A stretch of 64,000 nt of DNA from contig JASANG010001546.1 of assembly GCA_030248215.1 (NCBI GenBank), positions 124,001 to 188,000 on the forward strand, given 5' to 3'. The translations under genes were made by a program, and so were the position numbers. Shown here piece after piece: positions 11,401 to 23,763 of the stretch (its first letter is position 1; every line of letters starts with the position of its first letter). The stretch comes from Enoplolaimus lenunculus. Lineage: Eukaryota > Nematoda > Enoplea > Enoplida > Thoracostomopsidae. The notes below the pieces were generated by a model. It made no database searches and was not told the DNA's origin. It saw only the letters and a program-made list of their open reading frames with translations.

Positions 11401-14400
11401 ACCGCTATATCGATCAATACTATACCGCCTACGGCTGCGGTACTGCTGATAATACTCCGAACCATCTCTTACTCGACCAGCGTCTCGATCATATCGATCC
11501 CGATAACTGTCACCCTCGAGTTGAGGCCATCCGCCACCACCCGCCGGCGACTCTGCCTGGCGATATTTCGAATACTCCATCAGAGGAGCATTTCGGGATG
11601 TAGCTGATGGCGACCGATATTCATCCGTTCGATACCGGCTACTGAGGCGACTGCTATTAGCGACACCATACTCTTGCGAGACGGCAGGACGATACCGACG
11701 GGACGGATGGCCACGGCTACCACCGCTATTCGAAGTCCACGTATCCCATCCTGTCCCGCCGCGCCCGCCTGGAACATACGACGAATTACCTCTGCCTTGA
11801 TGATGAGAAGCATTATTGTAGCGGTTGTTACCACCGCTAAACCCAACTCCGCCTGTGCTCTCATTATCGTACGCGTACTGTTGTGTGGTGGGCACATAGG
11901 GACCTCGCGGTACAAATACAGGTCGCACAGGAAACGGACCACGCATGCTAGCACTATAACATGCCGTATCGAAAATAATATTATAGTTTTTATACCCGTC
12001 GCAAACACAAAACGGTGCAGGACCATCTGATAAATACGGTATATCGTCATCATCTTCATAACCGCCCCCATAATACCTGGGTGACACTGGCGCGTCGGCG
12101 CCTGACACGAGACTCTTCGATCGGCGGCGTCCTTTGCCATGCCGCCGACGCCTGCGTTTCTTTGAAGTAGAACTGTCACTTCGCTGGCTGCTCCTGCTCT
12201 CCGACGAGGAGCTTCCACTCGACCGATGTCCGCTAGTACGGCTGCTCCGACTAGATGAGGACTGGCTTGAGCGTTTGCGTCGCCGCCGATTATCACCGCT
12301 ACTCTTGCTACTGCCACTCCGTGATCTAGTTCGACTCCGGCTACTGCGTGACGAATAACTACCGGCACCACCATCATCGCCAGTTTTACTTACCGCCAAG
12401 GCACCAGCTTCGCCATCTTCAGCCCCGGAATCAAACCGACCACTAAAATCATTGCGGCCATAACCAGACGGCTGTTGCTTTTGTTGCTGTTGTACCGAAA
12501 CAATACCTGAAGCATTCTGCATTCGTAATGGCACGTACGGTTCACGCTTGACCACAGACAATCCAGTTTTCGGATCGATATACGTCGTTGTAATCAATGA
12601 TCCTGGCGCACCGGCCGTTCCTCCCGCTTGTCCAAGTCCAACACCTCGGGCGGTTGTCGCCCGAATTTGAGCGGTCGCCAATGCCCGCGGTGCCATTGTA
12701 TTGGCCATTGGAGCACCGGTACCGCCAGGAATGCCAAGCGTCGCAATCGACGGCCGGGGCTGTCGTGCGCGAGAAGGGATTGGTTTGACGTTACGAAACT
12801 GAGTCACGCGTGACTCACGAAACCGTCGCAGTGGATTGAAATCTTGTTCGCCAGTTGCGCGGTCAACCGGAGCTGGCAGCACTGGCGGCAGCATCGCTGT
12901 TGAATTTGCGTCGTCGCCTGTATCGACCGCGAGCAGGTCACTCGGGCCGAACATAGCGGCTGCGAGGGCTGGCGGCGGCGCCGGAGGTGCAGCGAGGCTG
13001 CCGCCGAGCCCCGCAGCCGCCTGCGTTGCGTCGTTGCCCGTTGTTTCTCGACCGGTACCTGCTGCACCTTGATTTGCCGTTTGCGTCTTGCCACCACCAC
13101 GAGTGATCACATCCACTGCAGCGAGTAAGTCTTCTGGATTTTCAACACTCAGCTTACTCAGTGTGGTCAACGCCGCTGTCATTGTGTCTTGATCGCTGTT
13201 GCCGACAGATCTGAGTCCAGCCGAAATCCCACCTGTCACAGCTGATATATCGCTGCTACTTGCAGCTGCCAACGAACTAGTCAACAACGCAAGCGCTTTC
13301 CGCGTTTCTTCAAGCTCAGCGTCATTATCGTCAAAATCTTCATCGCTGTCCGCAGACGAGAGCTGGGAGCCCGTTTCCTCTGAATCCGAGGATCCTTCGG
13401 TCGAAGATGTCCCTGCGTCGGTTTCATCCGTCTCATCGATGTCAAGTTTCTGCTTCTTACACGCGTCTTCTCCGTCGCTACCGCTATCAGACACAGATTC
13501 ATCACTGCTACTCTCAGTACCGTTTGTGCTTCTTACCTCAGACGGCTTAGTTGTCGTATCAGCGGCCCCAGTAGCCAAGCTATTATCTGCGCCAATGACG
13601 CTACTATCCGTCAGAGGACCAAACTCGGCTTCGTGTTGCGATTTTTCAACCACAATCCGATGCTGTTTCGATAGTTGTTCGCGCTGTGCTCTCAGCGAAT
13701 CGAGCTGCGCTTGTTTTTCAGCTTTCATTGTATTCAATCGGTCGTGTTTGAATTTAAGCTCGGCAAGAAAATCTTCACTATTTGCCATTTTGCTTGATTT
13801 CTTCCTACCGCCGTCATCGTCATCATCATCATCATCCGATTCATAATAACATGGCGGCGGTAACGTTGGCCCCTCAGGCTCTGGTTCAGGCTCACCTTTT
13901 CCACTGCCGTCTGCATTCTCTTCCGGTTCTGCTGCCAACCGTCCCGGTTTATTTTCTGCCGAATACACCTTGTGAGTACTACTCGTGTTCGCTGCCGCCG
14001 CTGCTTGCTTTTCTTGTTGCTGTTGTTGTTCTTTGCGTGCTGCTTCGACAATCTTCTGCGCTTTGATTTGCTTGAACAGCTGTTTAATCGGGACAATGCT
14101 TGTTTTCTGCCGTTGAAATTTCAGCTCAACGGTGGGCGGCGCTGGTGGTAGTTGTCCCGACGTTGTTATGTTGTCCGCAGCGGTAGTAGCAGGCAACGCG
14201 CCACCAACACTCCCATCAGCTGCGATTTGGGAGATCGATCCTGAAAGTTCCCCCTGGCTGCCATCGGTGAGACCAGGCATAGCACTGCCAATTGCAGGAT
14301 CGCTGGCTTCACCAGCTCCACGTTCAAACTTCGCAATGACCGCGTTAATCGCCGATGAATTAAACGGTGGTATAGGTGGTGGCATCAATGGAGCTGTCAG

Positions 14401-16313
14401 TGTAGCAGTACCAGGAGGCATTGGTTCCTCGTTCATATCTTGCCGGGAATCAATTCCACCCCCATAGGCGTCTTGTTCACCCGAATGGCAGCTATCGCTA
14501 CCACCAGTTTCATAATCTTCATCAGCAAACGCTGTGAGATCTCTCTGTCGCCGTCTACGACTACCATATTGATGCGGTTCTTGCATTCGTTCCTCCAAGT
14601 CGCTTTTAGTTCGAGACGTAATCATCATGGGCTCGGCCTGTACCATTCGCTGTTGAGAATCAATACCCAGACCAAAGTGCACGCCAATCGTGTCTTCTTC
14701 GGCAATTCCAATCACTGGAGGTAATACGGCGGCATCAGTCGAATAAATTTCACCATACCTTGCAATCGTTTGCTCGTCGTGATCATCGCAATTCTCCTCA
14801 TCGTCAACAATTTCACCCTCTTCTTCCTCGCTCGATTCAATTGCGCCGCCTTTCACTCCACCCTTCGTCCGTTTGTCGCCTGCCGGTATTACCAGCCTGC
14901 CGTCCTTTACGCGTATAGTCACAGCTTCTGCCGCATCGTCTTCTTCTGCGTAGCCGTCGTCGCCCTCATCAAGGCCACCAGATACTCCAAACAGGTCTCG
15001 GTTGCCCTTGGCCGACAATTCTGGTCGATCACTGCCTCTCCTATGACTCCACTTTAGACCTTCAATTTCCGCATCGCTATCACTCGACAACGCTCGTCTG
15101 CCTTCTCGGCATTCATAACTATCGTCGCTACCACTAGTCGCCGCGCGGTCATCGTGTTCCCATCGCCACGATCGATCTTCCTTTTGTTTCTTAGCTGTCG
15201 TCGAAGACAATGCTTGTCGTCGGCTACGTCGTCGATATTTTTCCATCGGATCCGCGCCGTTGCCGCCGCCCTCTTCCATATCTGCTGCCATTCCGACCCC
15301 ATTGCGTCTGTATTTGCTTCGGTGTCTACGCTTCGAGTCATTTTTAGACCGGCGATACTTTTTACCTTGTCTCGTGCCACCAAACCGTCTACCTTCGCCG
15401 CCATCATCATCATCGTCGTCATCGACCGGACTCAACGAACGTCTCCGTTCTTCAGCTTCAATTTCACAGTATCTGTCGTGACGCCATTTTTCGTTCTTGT
15501 AGCCGACGCCGTCGGTAGAACGAGAAACCACTATGCTGTCGTTGCCGGTAGCACCACCTCCGCCAGTGGTAACGGCAACCGGTTTCGGCGGCGGCAATGC
15601 CAACACATCGGCTCCATCGCCAACTCCACAGATTAGGACGTCTCCGTCGTCGCTGTAGCCACCACCATCTCCATCATCGTCAAGTCCGATCACTGGCGGT
15701 AACTCGACAAGCAACTCATCTTGGCTGATAACCGGTGGTAACTGTGCTGCGGCGACGTTAATGGCAACGTCATCGCCAGTTTGTATGAGGTCATCATTGC
15801 CATGAGCGACGGCATCAGTTGCTTCAATGACACTATCGGCAACACGAACAACATCATCTCCGTCACCAATGACGTCGCGACCTCTGCGGTGACTTCTAGA
15901 ACTCGGCTGAATAGTACCGTTATCACCGTAATTTCCGCCAGTAAAATCATCATCATCATCGTCATATTCAGTAGTATTAAGCACAATTTCGTCGTTATCA
16001 TCACGGGTGTCTGCGCCAACTTGCGGTGGAAGGGGTTCCTTTGCTGTTGCAATAGCCATCTCAACATCACCATTGTCTCTATTGCGATCATCACTAATGG
16101 CCACGTTTGACAGCATTGTGTCCATTTCCACCGCTTTATCATCTAAACTCGTGTCATTGCTTCTTGTTGCAGCTACACGCAACGCAACAGCTCTTTCTGA
16201 CCAATCTACTGTATTATCTTTGGTTGCAAGTTCTTGTTTGTTAGTGTCTCGATTTGCAGCTGTTTCCGGCGTTGTTGTACGCGTGCGGCTAGCAACAATC
16301 GTATCATTTAGAG
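8440..16313 (-). CDS. CAAP1: CAAP1-like gene, 7.9-kb terminal exon: acidic/RS-rich region and C-terminal motif
   Basis: A single open exon of 2,623 codons plus stop (8442-8440). Its acceptor is a strong TTTCGTTTCTCGTTTCAG ending at 16314. The frame also runs open into the upstream intron to an ATG at 16473, but the spliced phase fits exon 7. In order: acidic and Gly-rich stretches with poly-Asp runs (about residues 260-700); Pro-rich segments and a poly-Gln run near 995; a likely coiled coil (about 1070-1125, LAELKFKHDRLNTMKAEKQA...); a classical RS/SR tract (about 1550-1630, plus-strand positions 12120-12360); long charged RRxRR/acidic alternation; a Ser-rich stretch near 2700; and ELELRARAIKAMMK at about 2839-2852. 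GC content is clearly higher than the flanks. The RS content suggests contact with RNA-processing factors (inference). Most residues are probably disordered. Confidence 0.9.
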
Positions 16314-19300
16314 CTGAAACGAGAAACGAAACAATTCTTATCTTATTAATGTAACGAAAATTTGCAGACGCTCGCACAGCAGGATACAAACCAAACCGGT
16401 TTCTCTTGAAGCTATTGCTTCCATTAGAGCACGTTAAGGATTTAAACTGAATTTTCGCCGAATCCAATTTCAAATTCGAACCTTGACTTTGAAAAATGTA
16501 TTTATTTACAAAAAGTATTGTATAAAATTAAAACTACAGCCGTTTAACATGCTGACTTAACGGCTTAATAAACGTAAATCTTACGCCCCATTCACAGGTG
16601 TACGTTTTTGCAGCAAATGAAACCATTTTCAAGTCGTGAAATTCTGCGTAAAGCCTTCTTTACGCGTGAATGTTTCTTGCAGCTGCAAGTTTTTTTAAAA
16701 AAAATCGATTGTGGATTTTGAAACATCGAAGCCCAAATTCATTGAAACATTAATGTTGTTTACTGGGAAACTCAGTTGTCTAAGCTCTTCTCTCTCAATT
16801 CAAAATGTTGGCTACGCATCTGTAAAAGTTAATATATTTTATATTTTTGTTTCGTATAAACCGAACTCGAACAGTGGAAAAAGCTTTAATGTATAAAGCA
16901 CTATTCACAAGTGGTAGTTTATGCAGCGAGAACTCGCACCTGTAACTTGCACGAGTTTCTTGAAGCTACAAGTATTTGCAAAGAAACATCATTTTCATAC
17001 TGAATCTTGATATGAACTTATATGAATAATTTGCAGACGACTGCAATAAATATCAAACATAACCTATGAATTATCAGTTCAGCCAATGATGATGAATTAA
17101 TTCGACTTACAAGGTTATTATGCCTATGAATCATTATTACTGGCGTATATCCAGCATAAATAAATTGCAGCTGCAAGTTTTTCAAATGAATTTTTGAAAA
17201 AACTCGCACCTGCAAGTTTCAGCTGCAATAAACGTTCACTTGTACAGAAGGCTCCGCTCGAAATTTCTTGACTTGAACACGCTTTCATACCGATACAATT
17301 TCAATTTAATGTTTAATAATGAAAAATGAGCCCCGTCAAAATCGCCATAGACTGCTAAATATGAAACAAGTTTGATATTTAAATTAATTCAAGCTTCTCG
17401 AATGTCTGAATTAATTCAAAAGCGCTCAACAAAGTGTCTTCTGATTCGCTAATCAAAATTCAGGTGCAAGAAATTCCAGCGACTTCCAAATGCGTTCACA
17501 CGCGCGAATTAAAATTAATAGCACAAACTCCAGTGAATAATTTGAAGTTGCAAGAACTTCAAAACTGTTTTATGACCAAACTTGCGCATGCAAGTCGCAT
17601 GTGCATGTTTTCGCTTTAGCGAGAACTCGAAGCAGCAACTTGCACTAAACACTTGCAGCTGCAATTATTTTCAAAGGAACATTACGAGTGACCTATCAAA
17701 TTGCAGGTGCAAGAAATTCAAACGACTTGCAACTGCGTTCATTGGTACGAATTACGTAAATTAAATAGCATGAATTTCAGAGAATAATTTGCAACTGAAA
17801 GAACTTCAAAGCTGCTTTGTGATGAAACTTCCGTGTGCAAGTCGCATGTGCAATTTTTGCTACAAAATCTTGCACGTGTGAATAAAGCTTTAAACATACT
17901 GGAGCAGAATAAAACAGCACATAAAAATACAGCCTCTCAAAGGTGTTAATTTTGAGAATCTGATTCCGAACATTCAATTTTGCCGACTCCAATGCGGAAT
18001 CCGAACATTTTCCTACCACCCTTCTCCAAACCCAACCCATAGTTACGCTGTAGCCCTAATTGCTCGCACTATACCTGACGACAAACGAACAGCTCGTACT
18101 ACTTGAAAAACGACATTGGTGAGCACAGCTTGAGCTACAGCGAAATCTTCATCCTCTGAAAAAAACGACAACTTATTAGTCATTCATTTTGGCTCAAATG
18201 GTTAATTATAGGTAGCTCTGCGAGCCAAGCTTTCCTGCCACAGACGCTAGAAATTTACCTCAAAAATTTCCAACTTCAGTCAACAGAAATTCTTAAAAAC
18301 TGAAGTTTTAAGTTTAACTATTGAATTGCTTTAGATCACCTATAATACGACACTATCACTAAGGCTTACAGTAATCACTGAGTAGCAAAGGTTAACCAAG
18401 ACAGCTAAAAACCTGCTTACCACAAAAATTTCTTACTCCTTATACTAATTTAACTTAAGCATAACGGGCCACAGTTTCCACCGAAACCAAACATAACCGA
18501 AGCTGGAATATACCAGTAGAAAAAGGGTCCATGACGCACATATTTGTATTTCTAAATACATACTTGATGCGTAACTAAACCAAGGGCATACAGCGCAAAA
18601 ACATAAATTTTAAGGTAAAAAATTTCCTTCTTCCAACCTCGTTTCTCTCCACCCTAGCTTCAATGGGCGGCGGTTAGGGGCTTGCAGCTAGCAGCCTAGG
18701 GAAACCCAAGGCGGAAACTACTTACCATCACCATAACCATACTGAGCGAATACATCACATTTGCCAATGCGACGCATGAACTTCGTCTTGCGTACATTAC
18801 CAGTTGTTGTAATACCATCCGCAAGGCTAAAACACAAAGAATTAGCATGCAAAACATGGAAGTAAACTCTTTAAATTAAAACAATATTTTAAAATAGCTT
18901 GCAATTTTGTTAAATATTAGCACACCTAATGCTAAAGCGGTCACTCTGTGCAGATTCATCCGCGGTCACGCAAAATTGGCATTCATCTCAAAAGTAAAAC
19001 CCGAGTAAATTTGACTAAAACTTACGCCGATTCATATTTTTTGCTTGAGTTTTTGGTTTTCTCTGACCCCAAATCGGACGTTGAATCTGGTTGAACATAA
19101 GTCACGGAGCGGCCTAGAAATACTACCAAAACTATTTACATCGAACGACGATCACCTCTGACGAACTTGTCAACTCCCTTCAACGCCTGGTTTAATAAGA
19201 TCGCTGAAAAAATTTGGGTACCAAACCATTCAAAAAACTTAAAGATGTGCCAGTAGATCGGAATTAGTGTTAATGGTCAATGTTCATGATTATCGGCACC

Positions 19301-22078
19301 GTTGTTCGATACATCAAAAAACTTGCCGATACTATCAAATATTTATATACAAGTGAGATTGAATTGATTATGAAATTGTGATATTTTATAACGGTGTTAC
19401 AGTAGATTGTTGTTAGATTTCAAGCATTCTTAACCAGGGTGCAACCGGAATTACAATTTACCGGAACCGGAACCGGAATTTGAAAATTTTACCGGAACCG
19501 GAACCGGAAAATGAAAAATGCATTTCACCAAAAATTTCATTTTAATCTTATTTTTTGCTCTATTATTTCTGAAATAACCTTAGTCGAACATAGGTATTTA
19601 TTTTATTTGTTGTATTTTAGATTTTCATCATCGACTGAAGTGAAATCCACCATCAATGGCTTATATTCGGAGTACAAGTGGCTTTCAAAAGAGATTCTTA
19701 AAAATTAGCAAAGTTAAGAAAACGGCCAAATTATAATACCGGAATTTTTAAATCCGGTAAAAATTTACCGGTACCGGAGCCGGAAGGTGAAAAAATGACG
19801 GAACCGGAATTCCGGTTGCACCCTGTTCTTAACATAAAATTTAGTATATAACCATACACTTCTTTTAGCATCATGTACAGTCATGCGAAAATGCTGTTCC
19901 CTCAAATTAATATCAATGTATTGTCCAACTGAATTTGCTTACCTGAGCGACATTCCTTTGATCTTTTTGCGTCACGCTTCGAACCACTACCACCACCACA
20001 GCCACCACCATCACTTTGGTGTTCGTCGTCATAAGCGCTATCGTGATCACTGTCGGTTTCCGATTCATCGCTAGCAGAACTTGAGTCTAAATCTTTTCCT
20101 GTTAAAGATAAACAAGTTTATAGTATATCTAAATCGGTAAGTATATCTAAATCGGTAAAATAATTATCTGTCCAAACCAATAATCGATCGGATATCGGGT
20201 TCCGGTTTAATGTCCAGCAAAAAACCGTATGTTGCATCGACTGCATTTTCGGGTAAGTCAAATAGTTCAATATTTTTGCCCGACTTAAATACACTTGTCC
20301 AACCAACAGTACACAAATTAAGATCCTATATATCCCGTTAATATCCGGCTCGGATAAAAAATTACTATCCGGCTCAAGTTCCAGTGAATTTGGCAGCCGA
20401 TCGATCACTGGTACAAACAAAAACCTTTATTACTCCAAAAACGTCGAAGCAACATATTTTTTTACACAATTAATGTGCACGAAACTACAACCAATAATAC
20501 AAAACTCCACGTACCTGACAAAATTGCCCGAATCCGTTGCTTTGACATCACTTCGAGCTCTTCCGAGCAAAGCCGCGTCAGCTCTTGTTCGCTGACATCC
20601 TGAAAATGTGGGGCATAATTAAAAATTTACAATCCACTTCGCAAAAATATTACGTGGTCACGAACAGCAAGGAATATTAAAAACCAAGTACGACGATTTA
20701 CGAATATCGTCCAATTTCGAGCCTAACTTTGCTACATATTTGTTATTATGCTGTAACGCAAAAATGAACACCAGCACGTCATGTTTTATAAATTTTTTTG
20801 ATTATCAAAATCAAAACACCAGATTCGTCTTCAAGTCTTCAAGATGCATCGAGTTACGTACAGATTGCATTAAATATTTGGTCCAGCAACGCAGGGTGCA
20901 CTCGGAATTCTGATTCCGATTCCGGTCGGTATAAATTTGCTGTTCCGATTCTGATATTATCCAGTTCCGCTTTGCACGCTGCATCAACTTGCTATATAGA
21001 ATTCAATACGTGTAATCGGCTCAATGAATTAATGACTAAACTTTCAAGGCAACATACAACACATACATACCTTTAAGGCAGGGGGCAGCATTTTTCGTCG
21101 TTGCGCGCCTCTGACGCAATTGAACATTTGACGCACACATTCTTTTCGATCTTTCAAATAGCCGCTGATTGGAAATAGTTGTACTGATAAATCGAGTTCT
21201 GGATTTTTAACCTAAAATCAAATTCGACAACATACGTACACATTTAAAAACTACACTGTCACACAAGGGTTTTAGTTAGTATTTGTTGTATGTCTTATTG
21301 TCTCAACAAATACCGGAAACGAAACCGGAAAATTAAAAAAAATACATGCGACCGAAAAATTCATTTTTATTTTCTTTGTTGCAATATTATTGGTGAAACA
21401 ACCTTAGCTGGAGACAGGTATTAGCTTTATCTGCTGTTTTTTGAATTTCATAATTCACGCACGCAAAAACTACTTTCGACCAGGGTGGCAACAAACGTTC
21501 GGATTCGGATTCGGCAAAAAATTTGAGGTTTGGATTCGGATTCGGTTGTGGAAAAGCCGAATCCAACAAATTTCGGCAACATGTTTTTTCATTTTAAGCA
21601 ATAAAATTTTTAAATACTTTGCTATAAAAATCAATATATTTTATTTCAGGCGAGAAATCACAGCACTGACATCGGGACGAAATATATTAACGTACGTATT
21701 GAAAGTTATACGGCTGGCATTGCGTTGATATTCTGAAAAAAATTATAGATATATCTGAAATTTGCAACATGCAGGTTTCGGATTCGGCAAATTAGCACTG
21801 GATTCGGATTCGGTCAAATCGTGGATTCGGTGCCACCCTGCTTTCGACTGTTCTATAATGTGAAGTTTCCAAAAATTTATTGCTTCAACGGGTATCAAGT
21901 TGTGGCGTAAACCTGCATATAAAAAGTAAGTTTGCAAATATTGCAACCAAGTTGACTAGTATACGCTTACTGCTGTCTAGATATACGTATATAATATTTA
22001 TCAAGAGATATGGACGCCATTTAAACCTACTTTTGACGACTTTTTCTTGTTTTTGGTTTTCGAATGTTTTTTCACCAT
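8440..22078 (-). CDS. CAAP1: Giant CAAP1-like protein, 8 exons, about 2,857 aa
   Basis: Exons on the minus strand, in transcript order: 22078-22031, 21211-21071, 20599-20515, 20098-19943, 19113-19026, 18826-18726, 18155-18075, 16313-8440. Every junction is GT..AG, and the phases (0,1,1,2,1,1,1 going 5' to 3') fit without a break. Exons 2-3 encode the caspase activity and apoptosis inhibitor 1 domain: LDLSVQLFPISGYLKDRKE, KMLPPALK, LTRLCSEELEVMSKQRI and ILSG match, from memory, human LDLTVSLKPVSFYISDKKE, KMLPDVLK, IKKLCQEQLELLSEKKI and ILEG. The last exon ends with ELELRARAIKAMMK, which matches the human CAAP1 C-terminus LEMRARAIKALMK. Human CAAP1 is about 360 aa, so this protein is roughly eight times longer, with the extra length between the two conserved ends. 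A nuclear location is inferred from the basic and RS-rich content. The biochemical role of CAAP1 is poorly defined (reported anti-apoptotic), so function here is inference. The orthology call is strong; the start exon is less certain. Confidence 0.88.
16314..18074 (-). other. CAAP1-like intron 7, filled by a GCAGCTGCAAG-rich repeat (family E)
   Basis: Two decayed copies, about 16580-17260 and 17455-17890, full of CTTGCAGCTGCAAG-type motifs and starting or ending with CATTCACAGGTG / CACGTGTGAAT. Related to the clearer copy at 53075-53355. Confidence 0.55.
18075..20098 (-). CDS. CAAP1: CAAP1-like gene exons 4-7, acidic linker and unassigned region
   Basis: Exon 4 (20098-19943) encodes KDLDSSSASDESETDSDHD, then a Gly-rich and basic stretch. 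The acidic run directly after the CAAP domain parallels the acidic region after the domain in human CAAP1. Exon 5 (19113-19026) is Ser/Lys-rich. Exon 6 (18826-18726) encodes MRRIGKCDVFAQYGYGD. Exon 7 (18155-18075) encodes a hydrophobic, probably helical stretch (VAQAVLTNVVFQVVRAVRL). Exons 6-7 look folded, but I do not recognise the family. Intron 4 (19114-19942) contains a complete hAT-like element with perfect target duplications. Confidence 0.82.
19435..19825. mobile_element. hAT-like MITE, family C (CAGGGTGCAACCGG ends)
   Basis: Termini CAGGGTGCAACCGGAATT and AATTCCGGTTGCACCCTG. Arms of repeated CCGGAACCGGAA, AT-rich centre. Perfect 8-bp target duplications TTCTTAAC at 19427-19434 and 19826-19833. 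Lies in intron 4 of the CAAP1-like gene. Confidence 0.9.
20515..21211 (-). CDS. CAAP1: CAAP1 domain exons 2 and 3
   Basis: Exon 2 (21211-21071, 47 codons) and exon 3 (20599-20515, 28 codons plus one base) encode about residues 17-92. Acceptors are TTTTAG and TTTCAG; donors are GTATGT and GTACGT. This is the only part of the protein with a recognisable conserved domain. The pattern LDLSVxLxPISxYLxDRKE, QxxRKMLPPxLK, CSEELExMSKxRIxxIL is the CAAP1 signature. Intron 2 (20600-21070) carries a hAT-like copy at 20892-20981. Confidence 0.92.
20892..20981. mobile_element. Short family C copy
   Basis: CAGGGTGCACTCGGAATTCT ... TTTGCACGCTG, only 90 bp. Flanks CAGCAACG / CATCAACT match at 6 of 8. In intron 2 of the CAAP1-like gene. 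Confidence 0.6.
21481..21840. mobile_element. hAT-like MITE, CAGGGTGGCA ends
   Basis: Termini CAGGGTGGCA and TGCCACCCTG, arms of GGATTCGGATTCGG. Perfect 8-bp duplications CTTTCGAC at 21473-21480 and 21841-21848. In intron 1 of the CAAP1-like gene, next to an older GGAACC-type fragment (about 21311-21400). Confidence 0.88.
22031..22078 (-). CDS. CAAP1: CAAP1-like gene, proposed exon 1 (start)
   Basis: ATG at 22078-22076 opens 16 codons reading MVKKHSKTKNKKKSSK, followed by the donor GTAGGT. Phase 0 matches exon 2, which begins VKNPELDLSV. A short lysine/serine-rich start directly before the CAAP domain resembles the basic N-terminus of human CAAP1 (MTGKKSSREKRRKRSS). No other minus-strand exon upstream is needed. 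A non-coding first exon further upstream cannot be excluded. Confidence 0.65.
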
Positions 22079-22234
22079 AATCAAACAATTAAATATTTAC
22101 TACGTAGATGAAAACTCTGTTTAATCTGACTTGAAGCAATAATGCGGACATATGTTGATATTGGTATAACCGCTGCAAACACGACACAAATCCATAATTA
22201 GCTTGTAACAAAATATACGTATATACCTAACAAT

Positions 22235-22688
22235 CAGGGTGCAAGCGGAATTCCGGTTCCGGGATTTTTTCATTTTTCGGTTCCGGTAAATTTTTGCTTC
22301 AATTAAAAATTCCGGTAATATTAAATTTTGGTCGTTTTGAAATTTGCTAACCTTTTAAAAGCCTTTTAGAGTCACTTGGCTTGTTCAGTTAGTGACTATA
22401 AACATGAAATAGATTTAATTCGTATGTATAGAATATAAACCTTGATAATAATCAAAAATGAACCACTGAAGGTAGATTTCGCTTCCATGGACAAGGAAAA
22501 TTTAAAATACAGCAGATTAACTGAAAACCTATCTTCAACTAAGGTTATTTCATCAATAATACATCAAAAAAAACAAAATATAAATGAATTTTCGGCGGCA
22601 TGTATTTGCCGCCTTCCAGTTTCGGATGCGGTACCGGTAATTTTTTCAAATTCCGGCTCCGGTAAATTGTAATTCCGGTTGCACCCTG
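22235..22688. mobile_element. hAT-like MITE, family C
   Basis: Ends CAGGGTGCAAGCGGAATTCC and GGTTGCACCCTG. Flanks CTAACAAT / CTAGCAAT (7 of 8). About 160 bp upstream of the CAAP1-like start codon. Confidence 0.85.
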
Positions 22689-22696
22689 CTAGCAAT

Positions 22697-23755
22697 GTGA
22701 ATCGCCCGAAAGCTTGCGTGAATATACGTATATACATTTTCCTACGTATATATTATACATTTAAACGCGTAAAACGTTGAGACACACTGAACAATTCAAA
22801 GTTTTCAGCCGTAAATTAAACGCAACTTTTCGTTAATTTTGGCTTAAATTAATAATTAATTACAAGTTGGGCGAGTCTATAAATATATTCAGTTCGAACT
22901 GGGGTCGGAAAACAAAAAAAGCGAATCACAAACCGGTTGCCAAATCTGTAGCAAAATCATTCGTAGCATGAAAATAACGTGCTGTAACCCTGCTAATTTG
23001 TATATTACCTTAACTGATAAGTCTAACTGTGCGAAAAATTTGAATGAATGGTTTATAAACCTCCAAACACGATCGTTGAATAGTTAGCTAATAACTAACT
23101 TGCGTATTAGATTAACTGGTAAGTAAGTTGGTTAAACTAATCGTTTGTGCTTTATAAGCTTGGATAGCTTAACTTGGCTGATTAAAAAGTAAGTATATCC
23201 TAACTTCGCTCAACACATGTAGTTCTACTGCAACTGGTATATACCTACGTATATAATGTAATTGAAAAATGAATAAAAGTATATAATATATTTATATCAA
23301 AAATAAGACTAATTCCCAAATCTTATTTAGTTATATCATTTTTTTCAAACACAAAGCCAAAAGGCATCGTAGTCTCACAATCAGACGCACTTACTATAAG
23401 CGAACAAGCGAAACTGATTGCATTCCAACTCACTGCAAAGTGCAAAAAGTATCTGCAATTAATCAGCAATGACGATACTCATGAAAAACGCCGATGGTTA
23501 CTTATTACACTGATATGTACCGATGCAGATTAACGGACACATCGTTTCAAAAAACCTATGACTAAGACAACAGAAGAATTTTGGCGTAAATTGCAATTGC
23601 AATAATTCAATTGCAATAATTGGCATTCCACATACGTAACGAACAACTGCACTAAACCAATTAAAGATGCACTGACCTTAACTCTAGAAATCTAAGAAAT
23701 TAGCAGCAAATATAAATTTTACAGATATAGCTTACACTAACGTATATAATCGTAT
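22697..23755. other. Intergenic, no gene seen
   Basis: AT-rich upstream flank of the CAAP1-like gene. No exon or clear repeat terminus found. Confidence 0.45.
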
Positions 23756-23763
23756 ATACACTG

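Noticed and set aside
13199-13846. Long plus-strand frame of 215 codons (Ser/Leu-rich), and similar ones at 15154-15636 and 11674-12030
   Set aside because: Antisense shadows of the giant CAAP1-like exon; their composition mirrors its acidic and RS codons.
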